From Enterococcus_K sp051713825 (GTDB lineage Bacteria > Bacillota > Bacilli > Lactobacillales > Enterococcaceae): DNA of 64,000 nucleotides. The translations under genes were made by a program, and so were the position numbers. The notes under the pieces are model-generated. The model searched no databases. It was not told where the DNA came from and saw only the letters and a program-made list of their open reading frames with translations. Below, piece by piece: positions 55,836 through 63,424 of this stretch. The stretch's first letter is position 1. The number at the start of each line of letters is the position of its first letter. The stretch covers positions 868,001-932,000 of the forward strand of contig NZ_JBIOQR010000001.1 in assembly GCF_051713825.1 (NCBI RefSeq), read 5' to 3'.

Positions 55836-56060
55836 GTCGAGTCATGTATGTGGCTCGTGGATTGAAATTTCCAAATCCGCTAACTTTGTCTTGCTTAATT
55901 CGTCGAGTCATGTATGTGGCTCGTGGATTGAAATATCGCATTGAGTACTCCTAATCGATGGTTAAGTCACGTCGAGTCATGTATGTGGCTCGTGGATTGA
56001 AATGGATAAGCCGCCTTGTATGCCCTTGTGCCGTTCAGTCGAGTCATGTATGTGGCTCGT
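55836..56060 (+). CRISPR. Short type I-C-like CRISPR array, no cas genes in window
   Basis: Three identical 33-base repeats at 55836-55868, 55902-55934 and 55971-56003 and a truncated fourth (first 23 bases, 56038-56060), separated by spacers of 33, 36 and 34 bases. The repeat starts GTCGAGTC, has an internal stem GAGTC/GGCTC and ends CGTGGATTGAAAT; this closely resembles the 32-base type I-C repeat (GTCGC...GTGGATTGAAAT). The AT-rich 105 bases before it contain a TATAAT and could be the leader. The degenerate last repeat marks the distal end. Confidence 0.85.
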
Positions 56061-56152
56061 ATTTTTTTTGCATAAATTTTATTGATTGTAAGCAGTTTTC
56101 TTTCATGATTGATTTTTTTCGAATATACTTCGGATAGAAGGGACGTGATTTG

Positions 56153-56650
56153 ATGAAAATTACTAGAAAAGGGCAAGTGATGGAAGCACCAGGTGTACAA
56201 CCTGCTGTAGGAGATAAGGCACCAGGTTTTTCATTGGTAAACATCAAGAAACAAATTGTTCATCTGTCTGATTTATTAGGTAAGCCAGTGTTGATTAGTG
56301 TAGTTCCAGATATTGATACACGCGTTTGTTCCATTCAGACGAAACGATTTAATCAAGAGGCAGCCAAAGAAACCGGGATTCATTTCGTGACGATTTCTAA
56401 CAATACACGCGAAGAACAAGCAAATTGGTGTGCAGCTGAAGGTGTTGATATGTTGATGCTTCATGATCCTGAATCCATTTTTGGGCAGGCGTATGGGCTG
56501 TTTGTTCCTGAAACAGGACGGTTTGTTCGGTCTATTTTTGTGGTAGATGAGAAGGGGACAATTGCCTATGAAGAGTTGGTTGAGGAACAAACGAATGAAC
56601 CTGATTACAGTAGAGCATTGGAAGCTGCTAAAGAGTTAGTAAAAAGCTGA
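56153..56650 (+). CDS. tpx: Thiol peroxidase Tpx
   Basis: A 165-residue atypical 2-Cys peroxiredoxin. The peroxidatic cysteine is C59 in VPDIDTRVCSIQT and the resolving cysteine is C93 in NWCAAEG, the same spacing as E. coli Tpx. It reduces hydroperoxides with thioredoxin. ATG 56153 is preferred to the TTG three bases earlier. It begins about 90 bases after the CRISPR array. Confidence 0.94.
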   Translation: MKITRKGQVMEAPGVQPAVGDKAPGFSLVNIKKQIVHLSDLLGKPVLISVVPDIDTRVCSIQTKRFNQEAAKETGIHFVTISNNTREEQANWCAAEGVDMLMLHDPESIFGQAYGLFVPETGRFVRSIFVVDEKGTIAYEELVEEQTNEPDYSRALEAAKELVKS

Positions 56651-56651
56651 A

Positions 56652-56923
56652 TTGACTTTGAAAATACTTCGTTGTAAAATGAATCAAGGTGAAGAACAAG
56701 AGGAGTAGCTGAGTGTTCATTTTTTAGAGAGAAAATCGGTTGGTGGGAGATTTTCAGATGGAGCCAGTGAAGGTAGCTTGGGAGCTGTTTGGTTTGAATA
56801 GGAAGTAAAATCAGACGAGTCGTGATCGTTAACTCACGCATTAAGAGGCAGGAGAGACCTGCAATTTAGGTGGTACCGCGTAAACTACGTCCTAAAATAC
56901 GAAAGTATTTTAGGGCTTTTTTT
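56652..56923 (+). promoter_or_regulatory. valS promoter and T-box leader
   Basis: Promoter TTGACT, 17 bp, TAAAAT (56652-56680). The leader then has stem I elements (AGTAG, GAGAGAAAATCGG, GGTGGGAG), the T-box AATTTAGGTGGTACCGCG (56863-56880) and an intrinsic terminator (CCTAAAATAC-GAAA-GTATTTTAGG, then eight T; 56891-56923). Uncharged tRNA-Val is expected to stabilise the antiterminator and switch on valS. I could not fix the valine specifier codon with certainty. Confidence 0.9.
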
Positions 56924-56948
56924 TATCTAAACTAAAGGAGGAACACAA

Positions 56949-59600
56949 ATGACTGAAACAGAGGAAAACAATTTGTCAACAAAATATAACCCTCAAGAAG
57001 TAGAAGCAGGTCGTTATGAGAAATGGTTAGAACAAGATTTATTTAAGCCTAATGGGGACAAAAAAGCTGAGCCGTATTCAATTGTTATTCCACCACCAAA
57101 CGTGACAGGGAAACTACATTTGGGACATGCTTGGGATACAACTTTACAAGATATGATTATCCGTCAGAAACGGATGCAAGGATTTGATACACTTTGGTTG
57201 CCTGGGATGGACCATGCCGGAATTGCAACACAGGCTAAAGTAGAAGAAAAATTAAGAGAGCAAGGAATTTCTCGCTATGATTTAGGAAGAGAAAAATTTG
57301 TTGATCAGGTGTGGGAGTGGAAAGAAGAGTACGCGAGCCATATTCGTGAACAATGGGCCAAAATGGGCTTATCTCTTGATTATAGCCGCGAGCGTTTTAC
57401 TTTAGATGATGGTTTGTCAGAAGCGGTTCGTAAAGTTTTCGTGACTCTTTATGAGAAAGACTTGATTTACCGTGGCGAATATATTATTAATTGGGATCCT
57501 AAAGCTCGTACAGCGTTGTCTGATATTGAAGTGATTCATAAAGACATTGAAGGAGCCTTTTACCATATGACGTATCCATTGGCGGATGGTTCAGGTGTGC
57601 TTGAAATTGCAACTACACGACCAGAAACGATGCTTGGCGACACGGCTGTGGCGGTTCATCCAGATGATGAACGTTATCAAGCGCTTATTGGGAAAACGGT
57701 TATATTACCATTAATCGACAAAGAAATTCCGATTATTGCGGACGAATATGTGGATATGGAATTCGGAACAGGAGTTGTAAAAATCACGCCTGCTCATGAC
57801 CCAAATGACTTTGAGGTGGGCAATCGTCATGATCTTCCTCGTGTAAATGTTATGACAGAAGAGGGGACCATGAATGAACTTGCTGGTAAGTACGCAGGAA
57901 TGGATCGTTTTGATGCACGTAAGCTTGTGGTTTCTGACTTGAAAGAAATTGGTCGTCTAGTAAAAGTTGACACAATGGTTCATAGTGTCGGTCACTCTGA
58001 GCGAACAGGGGTCGTTGTTGAGCCTCGTTTGTCTACGCAATGGTTTGTTAAAATGGCACCTTTAGCGAAAGAAGCGATGGAGAATCAAGAAACAGAGAAT
58101 GCCGTAGAATTTTTCCCTCCACGTTTTGATCAAACCTTTATTCGCTGGATGGATAACGTGCATGATTGGGTTATTTCTCGTCAACTTTGGTGGGGGCATC
58201 AGATTCCTGCTTGGTACCACAATGAAACAGGTGAAATGTATGTAGGGATGCAAGCGCCAGAAGACGTTGAAAATTGGACACAGGATGTTGATGTCCTAGA
58301 TACTTGGTTTAGCTCAGCTCTTTGGCCGTTTTCAACAATGGGCTGGCCGGACGAAAAGAGCGAAGATTTCCAACGTTATTTCCCAACAAGTACACTCGTT
58401 ACAGGCTATGATATTATCTTCTTCTGGGTAAGTCGTATGATTTTCCAAAGTTTAGAGTTTACTGGCAAACGTCCATTTAAGAATGTTTTGATGCATGGTT
58501 TGATTCGTGCCGAAGATGGCCGCAAGATGAGTAAGTCTCTTGGAAACGGAATTGACCCAATGGAAGTCATCGAAAAATACGGGGCCGATGCGCTAAGATG
58601 GTTCTTATCAAATGGTTCTGCGCCAGGGCAGGATATGCGTTTTAGTTATGAACGAATGGATGCCTCATGGAACTTCATTAACAAAATTTGGAATGCTTCA
58701 CGTTTTGTATTGATGAATGTTGAGGGAATGACGGTTGAAGAAATTGATTTAACAGGCGAGAAAACAGTGGCTGACCGCTGGATTTTGACACGCCTAAATG
58801 AAACCGTTGAAAAAGTAACTGATTTGTTTGACCGCTTTGAATTTGGCGAGGCAGGTCGTCAGTTATATAATTTCATTTGGGATGATTTCTGTGACTGGTA
58901 TATTGAAATGAGTAAAGAAGTTCTTTACGGTGAAAACGAAGCATCTAAACAAACGACGCGCAGTATTTTGGTATACACATTAGACCAAATTTTACGCTTA
59001 TTACATCCAATTATGCCGTTTGTAACAGAAGAAATTTGGAGCAACTTACCACATGAAGGTGTGTCGTTGGTTATCGCCGATTATCCGGTGGTTCACCCTG
59101 AATTTGATGACAAACAAGCAGCTAATGGAATGGAAGTGCTAAAAGAGCTAATCCGCGCAGTCCGAAACATTCGTTCAGAAGTGAATACGCCGTTATCAAA
59201 ACCAATTACTTTATTAATCAAAGCAACAGATGAAACAGTTGGTAAGTTTTTAGCGGAGAACACAAGCTATATTGAACGTTTCTGTAATCCAGAAGAGTTA
59301 GTGATTGCCGCTGAACTAGCGGTGCCAGATTTGGCGATGTCAGCTGTTTTAACAGGGGCAGAAATCTATCTTCCGTTAGCGGGATTAATCAATATTGAAG
59401 AAGAAATCACTCGTCTTGAAAAAGAATTGAAGAAATGGGATGGCGAAGTGAAACGTGTTCAAGGCAAACTTTCAAATGAACGTTTTGTCGCAAACGCCCC
59501 TGATGAGGTGGTGGCTGTTGAAAAAGAAAAAGAGAAAGATTATCTTGAAAAACAAGCAGCTGTTAAAGAACGGATTCAAAGTCTACGCACAATTGGCTAA
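56949..59600 (+). CDS. valS: Valyl-tRNA synthetase
   Basis: An 883-residue class I synthetase. The HIGH motif reads KLHLGHAWD near residue 57 and KMSKS is in GRKMSKSLGN near residue 524. The CP1 editing domain (TTRPETMLGDTAVAVHPDD), the anticodon domain (WNFINKIWNASRFV) and a C-terminal coiled coil (last 65 residues) are present. Full length for the family. Controlled by the T-box upstream; folC follows after a terminator. Confidence 0.97.
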   Translation: MTETEENNLSTKYNPQEVEAGRYEKWLEQDLFKPNGDKKAEPYSIVIPPPNVTGKLHLGHAWDTTLQDMIIRQKRMQGFDTLWLPGMDHAGIATQAKVEEKLREQGISRYDLGREKFVDQVWEWKEEYASHIREQWAKMGLSLDYSRERFTLDDGLSEAVRKVFVTLYEKDLIYRGEYIINWDPKARTALSDIEVIHKDIEGAFYHMTYPLADGSGVLEIATTRPETMLGDTAVAVHPDDERYQALIGKTVILPLIDKEIPIIADEYVDMEFGTGVVKITPAHDPNDFEVGNRHDLPRVNVMTEEGTMNELAGKYAGMDRFDARKLVVSDLKEIGRLVKVDTMVHSVGHSERTGVVVEPRLSTQWFVKMAPLAKEAMENQETENAVEFFPPRFDQTFIRWMDNVHDWVISRQLWWGHQIPAWYHNETGEMYVGMQAPEDVENWTQDVDVLDTWFSSALWPFSTMGWPDEKSEDFQRYFPTSTLVTGYDIIFFWVSRMIFQSLEFTGKRPFKNVLMHGLIRAEDGRKMSKSLGNGIDPMEVIEKYGADALRWFLSNGSAPGQDMRFSYERMDASWNFINKIWNASRFVLMNVEGMTVEEIDLTGEKTVADRWILTRLNETVEKVTDLFDRFEFGEAGRQLYNFIWDDFCDWYIEMSKEVLYGENEASKQTTRSILVYTLDQILRLLHPIMPFVTEEIWSNLPHEGVSLVIADYPVVHPEFDDKQAANGMEVLKELIRAVRNIRSEVNTPLSKPITLLIKATDETVGKFLAENTSYIERFCNPEELVIAAELAVPDLAMSAVLTGAEIYLPLAGLINIEEEITRLEKELKKWDGEVKRVQGKLSNERFVANAPDEVVAVEKEKEKDYLEKQAAVKERIQSLRTIG

Positions 59601-59685
59601 TTAGTGAATATGCGACAAAAATTGATAAAAATTAGAGTCTGTTGCGGCAAACTTTAGTTTGTAGACTGTTTTATGGCTTATGTTA

Positions 59686-59725
59686 AACAACAAAGGTGAG
59701 ATTTTTCATCTTTGTTGTTTTTTTG
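59686..59725 (+). terminator. Terminator of valS
   Basis: AACAACAAAG pairs with CTTTGTTGTT, followed by six T. An additional weaker hairpin (AGTCTG...AGACT) lies 60 bases before it. The folC promoter overlaps its end: TATAAT at 59749-59754 preceded by TG (extended -10). Confidence 0.9.
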
Positions 59726-59774
59726 ACATTATTCATTTCAAAATTTGCTATAATGGCAGTGAAGGAGTGATACG

Positions 59775-61085
59775 ATGACTATTGAAGAAGCAATTGAATG
59801 GATTCACAGTCGTCTGCCATTTGGCTCTCGACCTGGATTAGACCGTGTAAATGCGTTACTGGATCGTGTAAATCATCCAGAAAAGAAAGTACCGACTATT
59901 CATATCGCGGGGACGAACGGAAAAGGCTCTACTGTAACGGACCTTCGTTGTTTATTGGAGGAGGTTGGGCTTAGCGTAGGAACCTTTACCTCGCCTTATA
60001 TTGAACGATTCAATGAACGAATCGCAATAAATGGCCACCCTATTTCTGATAAACAATTTATTCAGTATGCAGAAAAATATCAAGTGCTCGTGGAGAAGAT
60101 GGATCGTGAGCAAGAGGTTTCAGGGATTACTGAATTTGAGACACTTACAGCGATGGCTTTTGATTATTTCCTTCAAGAAAAGGTGGATGTAGCGATTATT
60201 GAAGTTGGGTTAGGTGGTCTATTGGATAGCACCAATGTAGCCGTACCAATGTTAACAGCCATCACTACGATTGGTTTGGATCATACGGATATTTTAGGAG
60301 ATACTATAGAAGAGATTGCTTTTCAAAAGGCTGGCATCATCAAGGAAGGGATTCCTGTGGTTACGGGAAATATCTCTGAACAAGCGATGGCCGTCATTTT
60401 GGAAGAAGCAGGAAAAAAACAGGCACCTGTTCGACAATATGAAAAAGATTACCGAGTTGAATACTTGCATCCTGATGAACGGTGGGGGGAAGTTTTTAAT
60501 TTTTACAACGAAGCAGGACGTTTGATCAAGCTAAAAACTAGCCTGTTGGGTAGACACCAAGTGGAAAATGCTGGTGTGGCAATCGAGCTATTTTATCAAT
60601 ACTGTGCGCTCAAAGGACTCACTTTTCAACAAAGAGAAATTGCGTCGGGCTTAGCCAATGCTAGATGGCCGGGACGAATGGAACGGTTGAGTGAAGAACC
60701 GTTAGTTATTTTAGATGGTGCCCATAATGAACATGCGATCAGGCGATTGGTTCAAACGATGAAGAAGGAATTTAAAGGGTACGAGCTTCACATTTTATTT
60801 TCAGGCTTAAAAACTAAAAATATCGAAGAGATGTTGACCTTGTTAAAAACCATTCCAAATGTTCATATCTATTTAACAACGTTTGATTATCCACGGGCTA
60901 TTGAGCTCAAAACGTTTGCGCATTTGGCTGATGAACAACTAACAATTGTTTCATTGTGGCAATTTGGCTTAGCAGAAATATTAGAAAAAATGGATAGTGA
61001 GAACTTGTTATTGGTGACGGGTTCACTCTATTTTGTATCTGAGGTTCGAGAATTTTTATTAACAGTAGGGGGAAATGATGACTAA
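59775..61085 (+). CDS. folC: Folylpolyglutamate/dihydrofolate synthase FolC
   Basis: A 436-residue Mur-ligase-fold enzyme: ATP loop HIAGTNGKGST (about 45-55), EVGLGGLLDSTN, GLDHTDILG, and LDGAHNEHA in the C-terminal domain. It adds glutamate to folates. GAAGGAG precedes the ATG. The stop overlaps the HAD gene start, so the two are translationally coupled. Confidence 0.95.
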   Translation: MTIEEAIEWIHSRLPFGSRPGLDRVNALLDRVNHPEKKVPTIHIAGTNGKGSTVTDLRCLLEEVGLSVGTFTSPYIERFNERIAINGHPISDKQFIQYAEKYQVLVEKMDREQEVSGITEFETLTAMAFDYFLQEKVDVAIIEVGLGGLLDSTNVAVPMLTAITTIGLDHTDILGDTIEEIAFQKAGIIKEGIPVVTGNISEQAMAVILEEAGKKQAPVRQYEKDYRVEYLHPDERWGEVFNFYNEAGRLIKLKTSLLGRHQVENAGVAIELFYQYCALKGLTFQQREIASGLANARWPGRMERLSEEPLVILDGAHNEHAIRRLVQTMKKEFKGYELHILFSGLKTKNIEEMLTLLKTIPNVHIYLTTFDYPRAIELKTFAHLADEQLTIVSLWQFGLAEILEKMDSENLLLVTGSLYFVSEVREFLLTVGGNDD

Positions 61086-61740
61086 AGTAAATGGTGTAAT
61101 TTTTGATATGGATGGACTAATTTTTGATACTGAAATGATTTATTACCAAGCGTCTCAAGCGGTCGCTGATACACTTGGTATGCCGTTTAGCTTAGAAAGC
61201 TATATTCAATTTATTGGGATTTCAGATGAAGAATTGGAAGAAAAGTACCATGAGTTTTTTGCCGAGTTTGGTAAGGAAACCATTCAAACGTTTATCAACG
61301 ATTCTTATGAAAAAACGTTATACCTGTTTTCAAATGATGGAGCCAAACTAAAACCGGGAGTCAGAGAGTTGATTGACTTCTTAGAAAAAAACAATATTCC
61401 ACGCGTGGTCGCTTCAAGTAACAATCGACCAACTATCGAGATGTTATTAGATAAGGTTGGTTTGAAAGAAAAATTCACTACGATTGTTTCTGCTGAAGAT
61501 GTCACTCGAGCAAAACCAGACCCCGAAATTTTTGAAGTAGCTTGTCAAAAGCTGGGATCAAAAAAAGAGGAGACCTTGGTTTTAGAGGATTCTCGCAATG
61601 GGGTACTAGCTGCAGAGGCGGCAGGAATTCCCGTAATGATGGTTCCTGATTTGGTTCCACCAACTGCAGAATTAGAAGAAAAATCACTCGATGTAGTAGA
61701 GACGTTGTTCGATGTCATTACTTATCTTGAGAATAAATAA
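61078..61740 (+). CDS. HAD hydrolase, beta-phosphoglucomutase-like
   Basis: A 220-residue HAD-IA protein: DMDGLIFDTE (nucleophile near residue 9), ASSNNRPTIEMLL, and ARAKPDPEIFEVACQKLG with EDSRNG. The ATG at 61078 is five bases from AGGGGG; the ATG at 61075 is possible. It overlaps folC by eight bases. Substrate unknown; members act on small sugar phosphates. Confidence 0.88.
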   Translation: MTKVNGVIFDMDGLIFDTEMIYYQASQAVADTLGMPFSLESYIQFIGISDEELEEKYHEFFAEFGKETIQTFINDSYEKTLYLFSNDGAKLKPGVRELIDFLEKNNIPRVVASSNNRPTIEMLLDKVGLKEKFTTIVSAEDVTRAKPDPEIFEVACQKLGSKKEETLVLEDSRNGVLAAEAAGIPVMMVPDLVPPTAELEEKSLDVVETLFDVITYLENK

Positions 61741-61751
61741 AAATCAACCAG

Positions 61752-61797
61752 CTCCTTTGCGTAGTTTAGTTATGAGACGATGCAAAGGAGTTTTTTT
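61752..61797 (+). terminator. Terminator of folC operon that contains the radC ribosome binding site
   Basis: CTCCTTTGC (61752-61760) pairs perfectly with GCAAAGGAG (61782-61790), followed by seven T and directly by the radC ATG. The 3' arm is the radC Shine-Dalgarno sequence AAAGGAG. Readthrough mRNA would therefore hide the radC site. Confidence 0.85.
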
Positions 61798-62493
61798 ATG
61801 AAAGAAAAGCTATTAATAAAAGAAGTACCAGATAGTTCTCTTCCAAGAGAGCGCCTAATTAGGCAAGGAGAGAAATCTCTTTCTGATCAAGAACTGTTAG
61901 CGATTTGTCTAAGAACAGGACAACATCCTATACATGTGATGGATTTAGCAGCAAACGTACTAGGTAGATTTATGAATTTATACACATTTAAGGGAGCGAC
62001 TATCGAAGAGCTAATGGAGATAAAGGGAATTGGTAAAGTTAAAGCAATAGAGATCCGAGCGCTTATTGAGTTGGGGCGTCGAATGGAGGAGGCCAGTCAA
62101 CCTAAAGTTGGGAAGATTCGGGCAAGCTTTGATCTTGCTCAACAGCTGATTCATGAGTTAAAAGACTACCAGCAGGAGCACTTTATTTGTTTTTATTTGA
62201 ATACCAAAAACGAGATTATCCAAAAGGAAACATTGTTTGTTGGCTCCCTGAATCAAAGTGTGGCACACCCACGTGAGATTTTCCACGGGGCAGTAAGGTA
62301 TCATGCAGCAAGTTTAATTATTGCTCATAATCATCCATCGGGGGATGCGACTCCCTCAGGACAAGATATTATGTTTACGCAGCGATTGAGTCAATGCGGG
62401 GAAATGATGGGAATTGAATTATTGGATCATATCATTATTGGGCATAGTACGTATACCAGTTTAAAGGAAGACGAATTATTAAAGAAAAAATAA
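61798..62493 (+). CDS. radC: RadC/MPN-JAMM domain protein
   Basis: A 231-residue protein: N-terminal helix-hairpin-helix UPF0758 domain (LPRERLIRQG, ELMEIKGIGKVKAIEIRALIELGRR) and JAMM metallo-domain with HNHPSGDATPSGQD. The RadC name is historical; a role in DNA repair is not supported in most bacteria. The ATG lies eight bases after AAAGGAG, which is part of the preceding terminator stem. The open frame from 61780 is not used. Confidence 0.92.
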   Translation: MKEKLLIKEVPDSSLPRERLIRQGEKSLSDQELLAICLRTGQHPIHVMDLAANVLGRFMNLYTFKGATIEELMEIKGIGKVKAIEIRALIELGRRMEEASQPKVGKIRASFDLAQQLIHELKDYQQEHFICFYLNTKNEIIQKETLFVGSLNQSVAHPREIFHGAVRYHAASLIIAHNHPSGDATPSGQDIMFTQRLSQCGEMMGIELLDHIIIGHSTYTSLKEDELLKKK

Positions 62494-62503
62494 GGGCTAT
62501 ATC

Positions 62504-62643
62504 TTGCAAAACCAAAAATTCAACGGTACAATATTAACTGTAATCTTGTTGGGCAATAGAAGTTGTAACACCAGTGACGCCTCTATCGGACTCGAGCAAT
62601 GTTACAATTAATTAAGTGCTTTAGCACGAGGAGGATATTTATT
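62504..62643 (+). promoter_or_regulatory. Cold-shock gene promoter and structured 5' leader
   Basis: TTGCAA, 17 bp, TACAAT (62504-62532). The leader of about 105 bases contains TTGTAACA (62555-62562) and TGTTACAA (62600-62607), perfect inverted arms, then GTGCT-TT-AGCAC immediately before the GAGGAGG site. Long structured leaders are typical of cspA-type genes and control cold induction. Confidence 0.75.
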
Positions 62644-62844
62644 ATGGAACATGGTACAGTAAAATGGTTTAACGCTGAAAAAGGATTTGGCTTCATCTCT
62701 CGTGAAGACGGAAGCGACGTATTCGTTCACTTTTCAGCAATTCAAGGCGACGGATTCAAAACTTTAGAAGAAGGTCAACCAGTGACTTTCGACGTTGAAG
62801 ATTCAGACCGCGGCCCTCAAGCTGTAAACGTAGAAAAAAACTAA
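62644..62844 (+). CDS. Cold-shock protein (CspA family)
   Basis: A 66-residue single-strand nucleic-acid chaperone: RNP1 KGFGFI and RNP2 VFVHFSAI are intact, as is the N-terminal GTVKWFNAEKG. The start behind GAGGAGGATATTTATT gives the standard length; the open frame from 62599 is leader. Confidence 0.96.
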   Translation: MEHGTVKWFNAEKGFGFISREDGSDVFVHFSAIQGDGFKTLEEGQPVTFDVEDSDRGPQAVNVEKN

Positions 62845-62901
62845 TTTAATTTTCATATAAAACCCATTTTCAAATGGTGTTGTTTCAAATTAAATTAAGA
62901 A

Positions 62902-62929
62902 AAGAGGACATTTCGGTGTCCTCTTTTTT
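62902..62929 (+). terminator. Terminator of the cold-shock gene
   Basis: AAGAGGACA-TTTCGG-TGTCCTCTT followed by TTTT. Confidence 0.92.
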
Positions 62930-62982
62930 GCTGCTCAAAATTGTTAGGAACTTTTCCAGCACCAGAATTGTTTAAAAACTAT

Positions 62983-63012
62983 TTGACAACAGATAAAATC
63001 ACATGGTATTCT
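62983..63012 (+). promoter_or_regulatory. Promoter for small ORF
   Basis: TTGACA, 18 bp, TATTCT, about 75 bases before the ATG at 63085. Confidence 0.65.
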
Positions 63013-63084
63013 GTCAAAGTAGTTGATTAACAACGTTTGTTCTTTTTTAGAGACAGACGACAAATATTTAAAGAAAGGAGAGGC

Positions 63085-63198
63085 ATGATTATGACAAACA
63101 CAAACGTGAACAAACAGAAAGAATTGAGAATAAAAAATGATTATACAGCTGGTGACGCAAGTGTGTGGTGCAAGAAAATTTTCATGCACTCTCACTAA
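63085..63198 (+). CDS. Small protein of 37 residues, unrecognised
   Basis: MIMTNTNVNKQKELRIKNDY, then TAGDASVWCKKIFMHSH. It has a strong AAAGGAGAGG site, its own promoter and a terminator at 63224, all signs of a real small gene. It is hydrophilic and basic, with one cysteine and several histidines near the C-terminus, no membrane helix and no double-glycine leader. A second ATG three codons downstream is possible. I do not know a family. A further 15-codon ORF behind GGAGGTGG at 63300 is less convincing. Confidence 0.5.
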   Translation: MIMTNTNVNKQKELRIKNDYTAGDASVWCKKIFMHSH

Positions 63199-63223
63199 CA
63201 TAGACTTAAGTATAGGCAGGAAG

Positions 63224-63260
63224 ACCCGTTGATCATTTTTTTGTGATTGAGGGGTTTTTC
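63224..63260 (+). terminator. Terminator after the small ORF
   Basis: ACCCGTTGATCA pairs with TGATTGAGGGGT (one mismatch, two wobbles), then TTTTT. Confidence 0.65.
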
Positions 63261-63424
63261 TGCTTTTTTAGAGGGAACAGATTAACGGAGGTGGGTCCAA
63301 TGATTGGAACGAAAAAGAAAATGAGAATAGAACAAAGGGATAAATAATTGAGTTGTTTTCCTGATTAAGGGAGTTTCAACTGTTATTTCTATCCCCAATT
63401 TTAATAAGAGAATGAGGAATTAGA

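Noticed and set aside
63300..63347. 15-codon ORF behind GGAGGTGG before rtcB
   Set aside because: Good ribosome binding site, but lysine/arginine-rich random-looking peptide and no separate signals; could be a leader peptide for rtcB but not supportable.
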